Both the position numbers and the translations under genes were made by a program. A stretch of DNA of 64,000 nucleotides. It comes from Cyathus striatus (lineage: Eukaryota > Basidiomycota > Agaricomycetes > Agaricales > Nidulariaceae). Every line of letters begins with the position of its first letter. The first letter of the stretch is position 1. The stretch lies in contig JAOVFP010000014.1 in the NCBI GenBank assembly GCA_025738555.1, forward strand, positions 1,674,001 through 1,738,000, written 5' to 3'. The notes below the pieces were generated by a model. It was not told where the DNA came from. It worked only from the letters and a program-made list of their open reading frames with translations, and searched no databases. Shown here in pieces: positions 11,243-22,336 of the stretch.

Positions 11243-14200
11243 ATGTCTTATAACGAAGAGGAGTCCATAAATTCATCCTTCCAGAAGAAGAGGAAGATTG
11301 ACCGTGCTTGCGACTACTGTCGACGGAGGAAAAGTAGGTATCTATATGAATTTATCCCAGTTCATTCAACTAATATTTCTGAACGTTAGTAAAATGTAAT
11401 ACTTTATGATAACTCTACACATAGAGCACATTTGAGGCTCATACGATGTTTTGCAGGCGATGGCGCTCAGCCTCCATATAACAAGTGTTCCAGTTGCATT
11501 TCACATGACGTGGAGTGTACATACGAATCTGAACCGAAGGTAGGCTTCAAAATCTATATATATAAAACATGGTTAAGCCACCTTGCGAGAGTAGAGGCGG
11601 GGTCGACCCTTCGGGTAGGTCTACTACATCCTTAAGAGCATGGAAGCCGTACTTCTACTCCACAGATATGTCAAAGTACTCGAACAGCGAATTGAAATTC
11701 TGGAAGGGCTGATTAAGAAAGTATGTTCCCTTCCATGTATCCGTCTTCACTGACATAACTTCTTTAGTTGTGTCCCGACCAATCAGTACTACACAGCCTA
11801 ATTTCTCCCCTTGACGCTGTATATGCGGCATACCTAACCAATCTACCTGTCTCAGACTCAGTTCCTTCTACAAGTATTCTCAATATATCACCTACAACAC
11901 AGTCTTCAGCGGAAAAAACACCTGGAAGCTCCGTCCTAGATGTAATCCATAAGGTTGCCGCCCTCAGCCTTAGCTCGCAGGATGATTTCAGAGACGACCA
12001 GTCGGAGAACATTGCTATTACGGAAAAGCTGGAAACATTAGCCACTCTCAAGTCGGAATTCAAGAGGCTACAGGGAAAGGGTAATAAGGTAACAACAGAG
12101 CGGACTGTAATGTCATGCAAGGAGACGTACTCGGAAGCAGCTGGATCCAGACACGAAATAATGCAGAACAGAAGACCTAGTTCGTTTTGGAAGTCATTGC
12201 CCGTAAGTGCAATACTCTTGTGAAGTTTTTTACACTCTTATCTAAAAGAATCTTTTACAGTGGTATAAAGGTCCCACAAATCTGGATGCGGAACCCACAT
12301 TCCCTCCTCCGGACCTCATGAAGAAACTCGCAGACGCCTACTTCAATCACGTAAACCTCTTCTATCCGCTACTTCACAGACCAACATTTGAACGCAATGT
12401 TGCAAATGATCTTCATCTTCGGGACGTTGGATTTGGACGCATCCTTTTGTTGGTATGCGCCCTTGGATCACAGTATACAGAACCGATTGACGAACGCACA
12501 TTTGTTGATGGAATGGATTCACCCTTCTCGGCGGGATGGAAATGGTATAATCAAGTACAGGTTATAAAACCTACTTTCTTGGTGGATCCTCCGACATTGT
12601 ATGACCTACAGTTGTACTGCGTAAGTAGCATGATATTACTCATGTTGTTTGCCCGTTCTTAGGGCGTTTTTTAGCTGGCAATTCAGTTCCTGAGTGGATG
12701 CTGTACGCAACATACAGTCTGGGTTCTTGTTGGGTTTGGTATACGTATCGCACAGGAAGCTGGGATTCGCCACCGGCGCGTTCCCAGGGAGAAACTAACG
12801 ATCGAAGATGAATTGTGGAAGAGAGCGTTTTGGGTTCTAATTGCACTCGACCGAGTGGTTAGCACAGGGGTAGGAAGACCGTGCTCGATATTTGATGACC
12901 AGTACGTCTTTGTGGCAACCATGTCAATACGTGACAGCCAATATACAGTATACCATAGATTCGACCTTGACATGCCCGTTGAATGCGATGACGAGTACTG
13001 GGAACATCAAGACCCTAGGCAGCGCTTCAAACAGCCGGAAAGCGTCCCTTCCACAGTGACTGCCTTTAATCAACAACTGCGTCTGACCAAGATAATGGCT
13101 TTTGCGATGAATACCGTCGTCCGTTCGTTTAATGTGAGCATCTTTTTTTTTATTTCTTCGCCTTTTTTTTGCCAATTATATTCGTCTACAGTACTCGATA
13201 AAGACAAAATTCTGGGAATATATATTGCAAGAGTGGGAAGAACACATTGTAGCTGAGTTGGACTCGGCATTGAACAATTGGATTACCTTGTTGCCTGATC
13301 ACTGTATGATTTGAAATTGCTTTCTGAACGGGTACCGCGAGATCTGACCAACATTTATCTGTAGTGCGTTGGGACCCGAATCGGACCGACGACCGTTTTT
13401 TTAAGCTTTCAGGTTCTCTTATAACAATGTACTACTACGTTCAAATAGTTGTGCACCGCCCACATATTCGAGCAACGGGCCAACCTTCGCCAATGGCATA
13501 TCCCTCCCTCGCCATATGCACCAGTGCAGCCCGTTCTTGCTGTCTCGTATTAGAGCAACAGCTGAAGCGATTTGTAACTGTGTATCCACATATCCGATTG
13601 GCCTCTGTAGCGTCGATCATTGCGTTATTCCTCAGTATAGTCAATGTAGTGGCGAGTAAACGGAGTGGGATCACGACAGAGTTGGTTGCGTTGAGGCAAA
13701 TTAAAATGTGTATGGGTATTTTAAAGAAGGCGGAAGAAAGATGGTATTCCGTTCATGGTGTCGTGTTCGTTTCATCCTCTTCAATTCGTATTCGAACTTA
13801 CTTTAGCGGATTCTTATAGGGGAGTCTTTAATGATATCATAAATACTGAGGAGTCTGAAGAGACTTCTAGGCCGGATGAAAAGAGATCTAACGCTGAATT
13901 TTCGTTGGAAAATACCACTTCCAGGAGGCTGGATAGTGTGGCGTCCTCATCGGCTCAGCCCTACAACTTAGTGCCTTTTAGTACTGAGTCAGATGCACCT
14001 GCGGTACGAGATAGCCTAGTGAATACTATCGAAGTTCAAAATAGGTTTTACGCCTCAGTGGTACCACAAACTGAACAAATGGAAAGTCACCCGCAAGCAG
14101 GTAGTTTCGACGGTCTCGAGGGACTGTACGGTTTCGATCCGTCGACTTCTCAGCCAGACAGCTTTTCGGGTGACATTATTACGCCATCCTCATCATCTCT

Positions 14201-14714
14201 TATACGAGATAGTCAACACTATATAGATCAACAAGGACCGAACCACCAGGCAGTTTCTTTAGACGGTAGCGGTTTGCAACAAGGTTCTACTAGCTCTTCC
14301 ACCCTTGGACATGGAGTTGCTTTCATCCCATTGGTCCATAATACGACTCCAAGCTATGCTTCTGCACTCAGGGACAACCGATTTGAAAACTACTATACAA
14401 ATTACAATGTAATGGAAAACGTGCAGCAGGTGCAAGCAACCGTAGACGATAGCGATACAGTAGGATACGCTGTTGCTCAGAACGTCCAGGAAGACCAATT
14501 TGAACAAGACTTTTCATATCTCAATATACCGGACCCGATCAATGAGGATCATTCGATTGTGGAGAATAATACCATGGACATGTGGCTCAATGCGCCCAAT
14601 GGTTTCGAGTAAGTGTTTCAGTTTCTTTCTTCTGTTAAGACGACTGACGTTTATTGCGATAGACTTGATGAATGGAACACATTTTTCGCTAAATTCGCGG
14701 AAGTAACTCGTTAA
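11243..14714 (+). CDS. Zn2Cys6-type transcription factor, paralogue C (atypical zinc cluster)
   Basis: Third TF of the trio. The exon set that stays open is 11243-11337, 11437-11539, 11595-11614, 11666-11720, 11768-12202, 12261-12620, 12675-12901, 12959-13118, 13192-13303, 13365-13764, 13820-14608, 14663-14714 (935 aa). It starts MSYNEEESIN, then QKKRK and RACDYCRRRK. The acceptor used by paralogue B before IRCD is missing here (CA instead of AG). The only in-frame splice I found inserts three residues between the second and third cysteines (C-x2-C-x9-C). The usual second intron survives only as nine in-frame bases. The linker RRGRPFG, the coiled coil and the regulatory domain (DAYFNHVNLFYPLLHRPTFE, FDLDMPVECDDEYWE) are intact. 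The C-terminal region is about 90 residues longer than in B. Either a regulator with changed DNA binding or one losing it. Confidence 0.75.
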
Positions 14715-15204
14715 GACACATCCTGAGCGGGCAAACAAAATTGTCCTTGAGGCTATTGACCTATTGTTGTTATCTGACATTTTCCGCAGTTTCAAAATCA
14801 ACTGAGATCCCTGATGACCGTTAAATATTAATATTCAAATGTTAAACTGAAGATATAGTGGTCCACTGTAAATGATAGCATGGCAAAAAACCACCTATAA
14901 ACATATTCAAGATTCAGATATAATATATTAATGATGCAATTAACAGACTACGTTCAGATCGACAGTAATCCATGACAAAAGCTGTACATAAATACTAAAG
15001 CATGCGTCACAGTACTTACATAGTCCGATCAAACAATTCAGGAAACAATGACGTCACAATTAACTTCCGCTACAGATCCTGTGAAGAGAGGATGTACGAT
15101 TCAAGAGTACCTATGGGTAGGGTCAACGAAGACGACGGGTGACTGGATGTCAGTCACTGTAAGTAGCTATGTTTTTCGGTATCCAAAGCCACTCCATTTT
15201 ACGA
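14715..15204. other. Intergenic region between convergent TF C and helical-bundle gene 1
   Basis: 490 bp between two convergent 3' ends, A+T-rich, holding only presumed 3' UTRs. No further feature recognised. Confidence 0.5.
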
Positions 15205-17666
15205 TTAAAAACAAAACGCATTCTTTATACGTCCCCACAATCCCGGTTTCCTTGTGACTGGTGTTTGTGGTCCTGGCGGTTGTACTAGTGGTATTGATGG
15301 TCGTACTCGTATCGCTTGTTGTGGCACTTGTTGTTGATCCACCTTTTCAATGTACGTACCCTATCAAAATAGTTAAGGGTCACAGTCTGATCAATGTACG
15401 GTGGGAAACGGCTAACCGACGCCGTAATCGTTGGGTCTGGCACGTGTTCTCGCGCATGGTCATCTGTTTCAGCAGCTGTATTGCGACCTTCTTTTCTACT
15501 CTATCAAAAAAAAAAAATCTCAGGATCAGTATACGATATAATACAAAGAATAAAGAAACGACTTACTACTGGCGGGATATCCAACACGAGTTCTGGATCT
15601 TTCGTGCTCTCAGATCTCATTCTTTCATCCTCGTGCGACATGCCAGGCAGAGCGTGGTTCAGTCCAGCGGCTGATGGTTTATCGCCTTCTTCGCCATCTT
15701 CTATCTTTTGGAAAATTTTAACCCAAACATCCAATGCACGACACAAGGTTGACACAAGGATATGCTTATGACTTACCCGGAAATTTCCATCTATGCCATT
15801 CGCGTGCACTTCACCGATACCATCGATATTCTCTTGAGAACTCCCTCTCCGTGTGGAACTATCATGCACGTCCTGTTCAGATGCGATAAGTTCCAAGTCC
15901 GATCAATGTAAGCGGGAACACAGCGACTAACCGTAATTGTTGTGTCTGGCGCGTGTTCTCGTGCATGGTCATGGGCCGTTTCAGCAACTGTACGATGGTG
16001 GCCTTCTTCTCTCCTCTATCAAAGTTAATATCAAGATCAGCTTACGATAGAGAACGGAACGACTTACCATTGGCAGGACTGCTTGATTTTCTAACACGCG
16101 TCTTGGTTCTCTCGTGCTCACAGAACCCTTTCTTTCAGCTTGAACCTCGTGCGACACACCAGGCAAAGCGTGGTTCAGTCCACCGGCTGCTGGTTGATCG
16201 GTGCCTTCTCCGCCGTCTCCTATCTTTTGAAAATTGTTAATCCAAGTATACACTACAATGCACGTCACAATGAATACTATGCTTACCAGAAAACGACCTT
16301 CTGTGCACACGTTTGCTCCATCGTTATCACTGGTAGGGATATCTTGTTTATTAACATCTGGTGTTACAGGTAGTACAGTTTCTGACTCAATTCTAGGAGA
16401 TTCTTCATCTTGTTTGACCCTTCTGTGTCGCGACCAGTGCTCTATAATGGCAGGTAACGTGTTCGAATGTCTATCAGCTTCTACTACCGCCACGATTGCA
16501 CCCCCTTGGCTTCCACGTTGCGACTGCTCTAGGTCGCCGGGTAGCGCGTTCGGAGGTCCCTCTTCCCCAGAGGCTCTTTCTCCGTTTCTTCGATCGTAGT
16601 TGCTGCCCTACCCAGTTTTAAGTGTATATTAGATGATTGCAAAGGGTGATACTTGTCTCACTACGAACCGTAGATGGCGCTGTCGATAAAGACGACTTTA
16701 AAGCGTTTTTATGCAACCCCACGCGTGCATCGTCGTTTTTGGAGCTATCCCCATTTTCAATAGTGTTGTAAAATTTCAGTGCCCCCCGATATTTGTGTAC
16801 CTTCTCTTCTATCTGCGACTCGTTTGCAGGTTAATTTTACTACTGAAGGTATTACAACAATGGCGCACCTCATTCTGATACTGAGAAAACCCATTTTTTA
16901 TATTTTTCCATTGATCTCTATTCATCTTCGTCCAGAGACGATTTCCGGTGGATATCAACGCAACATTGTTACGCAGACCTAATATCTTCCCATACATTTC
17001 ATTCCACCAGTTTATCAATGGTTTTATATTCTCTAACAGGTCGTCCACAGATTTCTCCGCCGTTTTCAGCCCTTCCACTTTGTACAAGGATCATTAAAAA
17101 ATGGAATAATGATAAAAATGGTTACTAACCAATTTGTGGCTGGGAGATCGCATTGGCTTTATCATGCGCAATGCGCTCTCTTAACTAAATAAAGTAAACA
17201 GAATCGCATCTTCCTCGGCATATTTTGACGAACCTCGTACAACTCCGTTCGAACGGAACCCAGTCCCTGTTTTACCCTCTCTACGTCATCTTTTCCCGAT
17301 TGCGCTAATTTTTGTATGTTACTGATACATTCTTTGATGCTTTCTGTCGTTGCGTCTTTGTCCTGGTTTAATATAAATTGTAATAGGTTATCGACGTTGG
17401 CACATATCCCATCGCCTTCTTTTGCAACTTCAATACTGCTATCAACGATATCTATAAAACTGGATATTTTTTCTAAGACTTCTACCCTCTGAGGGCTACA
17501 AAAACTGTCAGCTCCCATTTATAAACTGCATGTGTCATGATTACCTTCGTTCTCCAGTAACTAATGAGTACAATTGGCTGTATGAGTTCTGGAAAGACTG
17601 GCTAATGCTGTTCAGAATATTGGAATCTAGGTCAGGGAGTTCTACGTCTTGAGCCTCGGTAGACAT
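15205..17666 (-). CDS. Helical-bundle protein 1: ClyA/HBL-like helical region without membrane segment, plus long duplicated tail
   Basis: Twelve exons, all phase-consistent, 611 aa: 17666-17545, 17504-17234, 17184-17130, 17077-16869, 16812-16669, 16607-16287, 16223-16068, 16015-15932, 15872-15777, 15704-15567, 15500-15417, 15360-15205. Residues 1-240 are predicted helical and line up with the neighbour at 18049: ILNSISQSF near the start, FIDIVDSSIEVAKEGDGICA, then LINWW (173-174) and DQWKNIKNGFSQY. The hydrophobic segment of the neighbour is absent; a short exon (LRERIAHDKANAISQPQI) takes its place. From about residue 268 the tail is acidic, Pro/Gly-rich and repetitive: exons 7-8 and 10-11 are duplicates, each with an NHALPG motif. 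The C-terminus is basic/aromatic (LWGRIKNAFCF). No signal peptide. Divergent from the neighbour over 382 bp. Function unknown; a soluble partner of a pore-forming protein is one reading. Confidence 0.68.
15405..16490 (-). repeat. Tandem intragenic duplication of an exon-intron block
   Basis: Within helical-bundle gene 1 the block exon 6 end/exon 7/exon 8 (about 16380-15930) is repeated as exon 9/exon 10/exon 11 (about 15872-15417). The two copies share exon phase (all 0), exon 8 and 11 length (84 nt each) and the NHALPG and DHAREH motifs. The introns between them match too: both start GTAAG and end in a TTTTC.AAAAG-type acceptor. The duplication therefore happened at DNA level and adds a reading-frame-neutral protein module. 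Confidence 0.75.
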
Positions 17667-18048
17667 TTTAGAGGATAGAGGAGGACGGTATGTAGTTTAT
17701 CGGTAAAAAGACTCGTCATTATTTTATCCGGACTTAAAAATAAAGAGAAACGTGTTCTTCATGCTCGAAATGAATGCTAATGTGACGTCGTGAGAACGAC
17801 GTCCGAGTCTGTACTATGTTTGTATATATGGTGAGCGTCTTTTCTCTTCCTCACCCGTTCACATCGCTGCTGCACGGATGTCGCGTTCAAGAATTCACTC
17901 AAAATCAATCGATACTGCTGACTGGAACAAGTAATTTTTTAATTAATATATATATATATATATATGAGGCCTCGACACTTGTGATCTTGTTGTTAACACG
18001 CCCACTCTGTCCGGAAGAAGAAACACCGTTAAATTCTGTATTTGATCC
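17667..18048. promoter_or_regulatory. Bidirectional promoter of helical-bundle genes 1 and 2
   Basis: 382 bp separate the two start codons. The region contains a perfect palindrome of GACGTCGT and ACGACGTC around a 4-nt spacer (17784-17803), whose TGACGTC core resembles CRE/ATF-type bZIP sites. An (AT)n tract lies at about 17946-17965, some 85-100 bp before the + strand ATG. The position suggests coordinated expression of both genes; the factor is not known. Confidence 0.5.
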
Positions 18049-19969
18049 ATGCCTACATCTTCTCGCGACGTCCATACAGATGCCAGAGACGATCAAATTG
18101 ATTTGGTTGAAGCGTCTGTGATCTCCACCTTCCAGACACTCGAGCCCTGGTACTCCGCACAACCTGTGTATGTACTTTTTCCGCTCAGGTATATGATTTA
18201 TGTAATACTAATAGCATCATTGTCGCTATATGTGCTAGTCTCACGTCTGAGTGCACCTCAGAGTGTCTGACCAATGTTATAGACCAAATTCGAAGGCATG
18301 GAAATACATACTTTGAGGCAATCGATATGAGCCTCAAAACAGCACAAGACGGTATAGCCTTTGCGGACAATGCCAAATACCTTCTTTCATTCATTCGGAA
18401 TGGTGAAGATAAACTTGAAATAATCCAGTTCATAGAAAATCTTCAGACTCTAGCTGGAAACGCCCACAAGAGTGCAAACGCTATGTCGGATGGCTTTCGA
18501 GTGGTCGAGCTTGGCTTTTCTCATGTATGCAGCTGCTATATCACTATTATTACGAGAAAGTGCAACAGCTAACATGGTTTAAAGCTTAAAAAGGACATTG
18601 ATACAGTTTCAAAGGATATAGCAATTAAATTAGCCTCATTCAAAAACTCGAAAAAGAATTTTGAGATTTGGGGAAATATCTTCAAAGTAGTCTCAACGGG
18701 ATTAAGTAAAATGGGCGAGAGCTCGGCTATAAACAGCATCCCTTTTCTATCTATCATTTTACCCATCGCACTCCCAACTTCTGCGTTTATCACCAGGATT
18801 GCTAAAGAAAAATGTGAAGAAAAGGCTGAAGGTAATTATTTCTGAAATGTTATTTGGGTTCATCGCCTCATAATCTTGCAGAGCGCAAGAGAAAAATAAT
18901 TTCATTTGATGAAGTTATGCGCCAGCTTGAATCCGCCTGCAAAAACATTTCGTCAATCTTGGAGAACACGTGTAATGTTTCTCGCTGGTGGTGCTCTATG
19001 GAAATGCAATTGGAAACTATTAAGGTTATGGTTGAAAATTCCCCGTCAGTTAGCACTATAGATGGACGCATCCTTGACAATTTGGACCAGATGTGGAAGC
19101 AGGTTCGAATCTCTTATAATGGATACGTGAATGTGGTATGTGCTTTTAAAACATATAATTTGTACCACATTAAAGACTGTATCTTATGTTAATGCTTAAC
19201 TTCGGCACGGATAGGTCAGCAATATTCAGGACATGTACCCGAAGATTGCAAACATAGGAAAGAAGGCGTTCCCAAATAACCTCTTGGCACTTGTTGATTT
19301 TGCGGTAGAATGCCGCAAATCAATCGCTGGAATTCAGGACGCCGCAAACGTTACTATTAAAGACAAACATATCCGCAGTGTCCATGATCCGCTGGATAGG
19401 ATAAGGGAAGCACTCAAGCTCGAGACAAAACAGCTTATCGCTATTCTCAAGCATATCTATTTCATGGTTAAAATAGATATTATTAGAAAAGAGGGCCGCG
19501 ACACCAGTTTTTCCCTTCTGACACCACTTCTGGAACGGCATACGGATACAATGCAAACTATCAATTCATGTGAAAACTTGATTATTCATACATTTGGGAC
19601 AAAGAAATCTTGGCGGAAGACTCGGGAACTACGAAAGATGCAGAAATATTCCGTCGAAGATGAAAGGAATAGTATGGGTGAGCATGTCTAATTCCAACTC
19701 GTCTTCTGTCTCCAGCTCATCTCCAGTCCTTTGAAGTCGAACAAAATGATGCAAATACAACTCGCCACAAGCCCTCTGAAGTTGCGGACCCCGGAAAATG
19801 TTTCATGACTTTACATGAGGCGCTGAACCACGTTCCACATTTCCATGATCATGTCATCACGGTCGTACACCAGCACTATGACGCTGGCATTCATATCGCA
19901 AGCATGATCCATACCAGTGTTCTGGACACTATAATTGCTACGCTGGAAGCTTTGAATACGCATGTTTAA
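18049..19969 (+). CDS. Helical-bundle protein 2: candidate alpha-helical pore-forming protein (ClyA/HBL-like architecture)
   Basis: Six exons, in phase, 540 aa: 18049-18167, 18239-18524, 18585-18831, 18882-19135, 19215-19677, 19716-19969. The protein is almost entirely helical with one hydrophobic stretch at about 183-204 (SIPFLSIILPIALPTSAF), flanked by amphipathic, Lys/Glu-rich helices (ITRIAKEKCEEKAE). In ClyA, HBL and related alpha-helical pore-forming toxins a single hydrophobic tongue sits at about this distance from the N-terminus, between long helices, so the architecture fits. The assignment rests on layout, not on a sequence match. Motifs shared with genes 1 and 3 are NVSRWW (250-254) and QMWKQVRISYNGY. 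The C-terminal 250 residues are further helices ending HQHYDAG and a Leu-rich helix. No signal peptide, so the product would be cytosolic, as many mushroom defence proteins are. Alternative: a structural helical protein with one membrane anchor. Confidence 0.6.
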
Positions 19970-20218
19970 GCTATTCAGACCATAAACCTTGGTATTACTA
20001 TTGCTGAACATGAGGTGTTTTGAAAATGCACGCTGATAGAGTTTGATCGACCCAAGATAGTAGTTTATATATAAAATTACACCGAGAATGATGTTGTTCG
20101 GAGAAGGTAAATACTGAAGCAATTTAAGGAGAATGTACTTGTGATGGGTAGCTTTAGGTCACCACCTCGTAACTCGTGCCACTCGCTTTTTATTTTCGTC
20201 GTTCAAACTTCAAACTCA

Positions 20219-21407
20219 ATGAAGAAATCTATCGTATGCAGCCACCCATTCTCACTTGCGATAATGACAATAGAACACCGTTATAGAGTCTGGAAGATAG
20301 CGCCACGTCTCTAGCGCAGGCGCTACAAGAGTTAATGGCATCGTTGTATAACCTACAGACTGCGTTGATTCTCAAGGTCCCCGAAGGGAAGAAGAGCACC
20401 CTTCTGCCCTTGTTTAAAATCGGTAGAAGGGAATTTCACAACCAATGTGAACGAATCGGCACGTTTCTGCAAAGCTGCCAGACGATTTCGGACCATTACA
20501 TCACTCTTCTGGAATACATGCAGACAGAGCCAGAGGATGAGTATATTATGTTTGCAAAGACAGTAGAGACGGAGCTTCAAGGGGTACAGCGGGATATAGA
20601 GTCAATTATTAAGTTTCAGGACGAGCGTAGGAAGGCTCTTCTGAACCAGAAGAATGAAATCGAAAAGCTGCTCGGTGTTTCTGTTAATAGTAAGTTTCAC
20701 GTTGTTAATGGATCGTTCGGAGAGCTAATAATATCGTCCAAGCAGAGAGGAAGGGTTCGCGAGGGGGAGACCCTGCAAGAGTATCTAAGGCTAACCCTGA
20801 TCCTACAAACGCGGCAACCAAGTCCCAAAGCCCTAATCCTGGAACCGCTTTTCACGACACGTTCAATGATCTTGCTATCATTACAAAAGACCTCGGTGAT
20901 ATCTCCCAATTCTGGAATATATTTGAGAAAGAGGATCTTAGCCCAATTACGAAAAGCTCTCCCAGAGGAAAGGCAACTTCGAAAGGCCAAGTACATACTG
21001 ATGTCGATAAAAAAATTCAGAAGTGGAAAGACTACATAGCCTCACTCCGTTCCGCTATTTCGACCATCTCTGAAGCATCTGATGCTGGCCTAGTCGAGCC
21101 CCACGTGGCACATAATAATGACACACAGCCTATCTCGGGGGTAATCACATCTCCCGACCTTGGAGCGGGTACCACGCATTCTAATACGAGTGCCCAGGTG
21201 TTAGGGAGTCAACCAACCGCGGGGGAGGAGCAAGGTATTCCGGCTGGCGGAAATGGATGCAGTGAAGCTAAACAGGAGGAGACTTCTGGCCTACCGGGGT
21301 CTGGGTCTGGGCCTGCCCATACTGGTAGTACAGGTGCGAAGAAATCTTGGGGTCGATTTTTCAATTTCAGTTTCATATCCAGCAAGTTTAAGAAGCAGTC
21401 CAGGTAG
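20219..21407 (+). CDS. Helical-bundle protein 3: shorter paralogue without membrane segment
   Basis: Three exons close to 359 aa: 20219-20233 (five codons, MKKSI), 20287-20689, 20746-21407. The tiny first exon is the least certain part; ATG 20335 inside exon 2 is the fallback start. Residues 1-135 are helical with coiled-coil character (FLQSCQTISDHYITLLEYMQ, then VETELQGVQRDIESIIKFQD). A Pro/Gly/Ser linker follows, then a second helical part containing FNDLAIITKDLGDISQFW (Trp 196) and KIQKWKDYIASLRSAI, matching the WW and WK motifs of genes 1 and 2. The last 85 residues are Gly/Thr/Ser-rich and end in a basic-aromatic tip (KSWGRFFNFSF), reminiscent of the gene 1 C-terminus. No hydrophobic tongue and no signal peptide. 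Lies 250 bp downstream of gene 2 on the same strand. Function unknown. Confidence 0.58.
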
Positions 21408-22336
21408 TTAACGAGTCACTCAGACTTCTCTCGGTCGGATATTTTATATATTCGTAGATGCATTAGCTAGTAAATTATAGAAAATTTATGTATTTACTCA
21501 TCTCCGAGGCGCAGACACGTCACCTACTTATCATGCTCAGACAATTTATTACTTGAAGTGCATTGGCAGCCCATATAGCAGCTGCCTTCAGTATACGACT
21601 TGTCGACTCGCACGAGGTATTTTAAGGTTGGCTTGAGAGTAGGAATTTGAGAGAACCGCGTTATTTGCATGAGCCATGTTACGTTTCACTGCATAGCCTA
21701 CGTGCATGCTCGTGTTGTGCCCGACGATCGTGCCTACTCTACGCTCTTCTGATCGAATGATGGTACGAAACCAATGTACTTAGCCTAGGCAGGTGCAGAC
21801 AGTTAAGGTTATGAGGGAGAAGATCATGAGACAAGTCACGATAGGCATAACAAGAGCAAAGATGAGAGGGCAAAGTTCAGTAAATTTAGCCTTACAAGGC
21901 GAACGGAGGATGATGCAAGATACGCAAGGAGCTTTGCTGTGAAAGACCATAGTTGCGAATGGGGATACACTTTCAATGCCGTACACAGCCATGCTCAATC
22001 ACATATAGTCCAGGCAATGTTCGGGTTGTAGTAACCGAAACGGAGGCATGTATCCTGCTTTCAAAACGGAGGGAATCGCGTAAACACTATCGTCTTATCC
22101 CCTCCTCCTTTTGCATCCTCTTCCATTCAAGTCGTTAACAATGAAAAGGACGCGCTTTCCTCCTTCATTATACATCACACACGGCACGCCTCAAACAGTC
22201 CCAGTCACATGTCGCGCAGCCTTGCCTGGTGCTGGTGGTTTTTCAGCGAAGGAGACGGAAGTGGGTTGGATGCTATAGAAGCGGAAATTGGAGATTATGA
22301 TTTGGAGGTTCCGAAGGGGAGGGAAATACAGAAAGA
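21408..22336. other. Intergenic region downstream of helical-bundle gene 3
   Basis: About 0.9 kb. A 72-codon minus-strand frame at 21780-21998 has a hydrophobic end (LIFALVMPIVTCLMIFSLIT) but no ATG context, introns or partner exons that I could support. Otherwise nothing recognised. Confidence 0.4.

Noticed and set aside
16224..16286. Apparent transmembrane helix (VSIVFIVTCIVVYTW) in the minus-strand frame of helical-bundle gene 1
   Set aside because: It begins at a GTAAGC donor and ends at an AAAAG acceptor, and removing it keeps phase. The duplicated copy has an intron at the same place. It is intron sequence.
15261..16599. Plus-strand frames at 15261-15771 and 15953-16599
   Set aside because: Antisense shadows of the phase-consistent minus-strand exons.
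21780..21998. 72-codon hydrophobic minus-strand frame
   Set aside because: No support from introns, neighbours or repeats.
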